From Microbacteriaceae bacterium UBA6152 (GTDB lineage Bacteria; Actinomycetota; Actinomycetes; Actinomycetales; Microbacteriaceae): a stretch of 7,445 nt of DNA. The translations under genes and the position numbers were made by a program. Where the stretch lies: assembly GCA_002423075.1 (NCBI GenBank), contig DIUS01000002.1, positions 18,714 to 26,158 on the forward strand, in the 5' to 3' direction. This document shows, piece by piece, positions 6,052 through 7,445 of the stretch. Within the stretch, counting starts at the first letter, position 1. Each line of letters starts with the position of its first letter. The notes beneath the pieces were generated by a model. That model saw only the letters and a program-made list of their open reading frames with translations. It was not told where the DNA came from and did no database searches.

Positions 6052-6057
6052 ATGATA
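6052..6057 (-). promoter_or_regulatory. Candidate -10 element of dacB (leaderless)
   Basis: On the minus strand TATCAT (TANNNT type) is followed by 6 nt (GTCCCA) and then the ATG at 6045. The -35 region at 17-18 bp (GGTGCG or GGGTGC) is weak. With no ribosome binding site before this ATG, a leaderless dacB transcript in the 41-nt gap after the oxidoreductase gene is plausible, besides read-through from upstream. Confidence 0.5.
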
Positions 6058-6086
6058 CCGAGCAGAGACCGAGACGCACCCAGGCG

Positions 6087-7064
6087 CTACTGCTGCGGAT
6101 ACTCCAGACCGATGAGCCGTCGCACCTCGTCGAGCACACCCATGATCGCGACCGTCTCGTCGATCGGCAGGCTCGACGGCGCCTCGCCGCGCACGCGCCG
6201 CTCGAGCTCGAGCGCCTGAAAGTGCATGCCGCGCGTCGCGACGCACTCGTCGAACCGCTCAACCGGGTTCCAGTCGCGGTCATATCGCGTGAATGAGGTG
6301 GGTGTGTACCAGACGCGGTCAATCTCGAGTGCTCCGGTCGTGCCGAGCACCACGGCGCGGTTCGACCCCGCGGTATCGAGCGCGCAGTGCAGCACCGACT
6401 GCCGGCCACCCTCGTGCACGAACACCATGGCCGTCTGCCGATCGACGCCGGTGGCGGTCATGGTCGCGTGCGCCTGAACCGCCGTCGGCAGACCGAGCAC
6501 ATCGACCGCGAACGACACCGGGTAGATGCCGAGGTCGAGCAGCGCGCCGCCGCCGAGCGCCGGATTCTGCAGCCGATGGGTCGGGTCGGTGGGCAGAGAC
6601 TGGGTGTGGTCGGCGATCACCGTGCGAACATCCCCGATGGCGCCGTCAGCGAGCAGTTCTCGCAACCGCACCATGTGCGGCAGGTAGCGCGTCCACATCG
6701 CCTCCATCGCGACGACGCCCTGGGCGGAGGCCCGCTCGGCGATGGCGCGCGCCTGATGCTGCGACATCGTGAAGGGCTTCTCGACGAGCACGTGCTTGCC
6801 CGCATCGATCGCGAGTAGCGCGTTCGACAGGTGCATCGGGTGGGGGGTCGCGACGTAGATGACGTCGACGTCGTGGTCGGCGACAAGTGCCTCATAGCTG
6901 CCGTGCGCGGTGGGGATGCCGAACTCGGCCGCGAACGCCTCGGCCGCTCCGGGCGCGCGGGACCCGACCGCGGTCATGGTGATGCCTGCATCGCGCAGGT
7001 CACCGGCGAAGGTGTGCGCGATGTGCCCGGTCGCCAAGATTCCCCAGCGCAGTGTCGACTCCAC
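6087..7064 (-). CDS. Gfo/Idh/MocA family NAD(P)-dependent oxidoreductase
   Basis: This is a cytosolic dehydrogenase of 325 residues, the usual family length. The N-terminal Rossmann fold begins with WGILATGHIA (7-16). The family motif EKP is at 95-97 in HVLVEKPFTM; its lysine is catalytic in characterised members. The C-terminal domain carries GGGALLDLGIYP (171-182), a pattern shared with dihydrodiol dehydrogenase-like and glucose-fructose oxidoreductase-like members. The substrate is most likely a sugar, inositol or related polyol, but sequence alone does not settle it. The start is a GTG at 7064, supported by GAGAGG (7076-7071) 6 nt before it; no ATG fits the conserved N-terminus better. 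It sits 60 bp downstream of the CAP-protein stop and 41 bp upstream of dacB. No sugar transporter or sugar-pathway gene is in view, so context does not suggest a pathway. Confidence 0.93.
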   Translation of the reverse strand: MESTLRWGILATGHIAHTFAGDLRDAGITMTAVGSRAPGAAEAFAAEFGIPTAHGSYEALVADHDVDVIYVATPHPMHLSNALLAIDAGKHVLVEKPFTMSQHQARAIAERASAQGVVAMEAMWTRYLPHMVRLRELLADGAIGDVRTVIADHTQSLPTDPTHRLQNPALGGGALLDLGIYPVSFAVDVLGLPTAVQAHATMTATGVDRQTAMVFVHEGGRQSVLHCALDTAGSNRAVVLGTTGALEIDRVWYTPTSFTRYDRDWNPVERFDECVATRGMHFQALELERRVRGEAPSSLPIDETVAIMGVLDEVRRLIGLEYPQQ

Positions 7065-7110
7065 GATCGGCCTCTCTGCAGCCGCCGCGCTGACGCCCGC
7101 GCGAGCCAGC

Positions 7111-7128
7111 CTAGCCAGCGCTGGCTAG
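7111..7128. repeat. 18-bp perfect palindrome over the CAP gene stop codon
   Basis: CTAGCCAGCGCTGGCTAG is its own reverse complement. It includes the TAG stop (7127-7125) and last cysteine codon edge of the CAP protein. It also overlaps TAGGCT (7113-7108, minus strand), a possible -10 for the oxidoreductase gene. No T-run follows, so a simple intrinsic terminator is not favoured. It could be a short stem-loop (7-bp stem, GCGC loop) ending the CAP transcript or an operator for the oxidoreductase gene. Confidence 0.6.
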
Positions 7129-7445
7129 CAGTCGACCCAGCGTGAGGCGCTGCGCGTGAATGAATACGGCTCGTCGGGCACGCCACCGTGCGTCATCGCG
7201 AACATGATGCAGACGCGGGCGGTGCTGCCGGCGAACGTTGGCTTGTACAGCGAGGTGCGGTGGCCCGTCGAGTCCCACCACTTCTGCGCCACGATCGCAC
7301 CGTCGTTGTTGAGGCCGCCGGCGAGGTTGCCGTCGCACCCGACGCTCGGCAACCCATCAGAGCGCTGCGAGCCGATGTGGCCCCACGCGCTCATCGGGTC
7401 GGTGCTCGGGTCTTCGGCCATCCAGAACAGGCGGTCTTCCATGCA
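7125..7445 (-). CDS. CAP/SCP-like domain protein, C-terminal part (cut by right edge)
   Basis: Only the last 106 or so residues are in the window and the frame is still open at 7445, so the ATG at 7442 is probably internal. The segment AQKWWDSTGHRTSLYKP matches the CAP (SCP/PR-1) pattern in which a W, a few residues, GHR and then a hydrophobic-P stretch precede a strand (here STARVCIMFAMT). Three cysteines lie in SVGCDG, ARVCIM and the final WVDC, in keeping with an exported protein. CAP-domain proteins of bacteria are usually secreted and their roles vary and are often unknown. The call rests on one motif region without an alignment; the missing N-terminus should hold a signal peptide if it is correct. 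Downstream is the oxidoreductase gene on the same strand, 60 bp away. Confidence 0.6.
   Translation of the reverse strand, partial: CMEDRLFWMAEDPSTDPMSAWGHIGSQRSDGLPSVGCDGNLAGGLNNDGAIVAQKWWDSTGHRTSLYKPTFAGSTARVCIMFAMTHGGVPDEPYSFTRSASRWVDC

Noticed and set aside
4384..6219. A 611-codon open frame on the plus strand opposite dacB
   Set aside because: The product is Arg/Gly/His-rich with no recognisable domain. It mirrors the third-position GC bias of dacB, whose S13 motifs are unmistakable, so it is a shadow frame.
6046..6246. N-terminal extension of dacB up to 6246
   Set aside because: It overlaps the conserved C-terminus of the oxidoreductase gene and is Arg/Ala-rich shadow sequence; the ATG at 6045 has a -10 element right before it.
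1..7445. CRISPR array, transposon ends, tRNA genes or a phage defence cassette
   Set aside because: No regularly spaced repeats, transposase or recombinase motifs, clover-leaf sequences or defence-domain proteins were found on either strand.

Overview
The window is GC-rich (about two thirds G+C by eye). It is packed with long antisense open frames, uses GTG starts freely, and has several starts that look leaderless, with a TANNNT hexamer 6-8 nt before the start codon. Together with the gene content this points to a high-GC actinobacterium. Microbacteriaceae is my guess from sequence style, not from a search.

Layout. From the left edge to about 1459, on the minus strand, there is a two-gene ABC-2 export system: a NodI/DrrA-like ATPase (533-1459) and its NodJ/DrrB-like permease (3-536, cut by the window edge), joined by an ATGA stop/start overlap. 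A 90-bp divergent control region (1460-1549) separates it from a plus-strand pair: a 70-residue helix-turn-helix protein (1550-1762) and, 4 nt later, a 611-residue ABCB-type ABC exporter (1767-3602). A large imperfect hairpin (3634-3687) lies between the convergent exporter and the next block. That block is all minus strand, read from right to left: the C-terminal part of a CAP/SCP-domain protein (7125-7445, cut by the right edge), a Gfo/Idh/MocA-family oxidoreductase (6087-7064), a membrane-anchored penicillin-binding protein 4-type D-alanyl-D-alanine carboxypeptidase (4330-6045) and a nicotinamidase/pyrazinamidase (3722-4306).

How it fits together. The most coherent unit is the divergent ABC locus. 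Two 16-bp palindromes of the form GTCAAC-N4-(G/A)TTGAC sit exactly on the -35 and -10 of a good leaderless promoter for the small HTH gene, and a third half-site lies just inside the gene. The simplest reading is that the HTH protein represses its own operon and so the exporter, and possibly also the divergent ABC-2 system. It would be a compact self-regulated efflux or stress-response locus. The minus-strand block on the right is mainly housekeeping: wall trimming (DacB), NAD salvage (PncA) and an oxidoreductase of unknown substrate.

No mobile element, CRISPR array, tRNA or rRNA was seen. No stretch over 300 bases lacks a gene. Apart from the operator architecture, the main unexplained signals are an over-frequent octamer (GGATGCTC/GAGCATCC, five exact copies), an 18-bp perfect palindrome over the CAP gene stop codon, and an insertion in the exporter's nucleotide-binding domain. 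I see no convincing evidence of a wholly new biological system.
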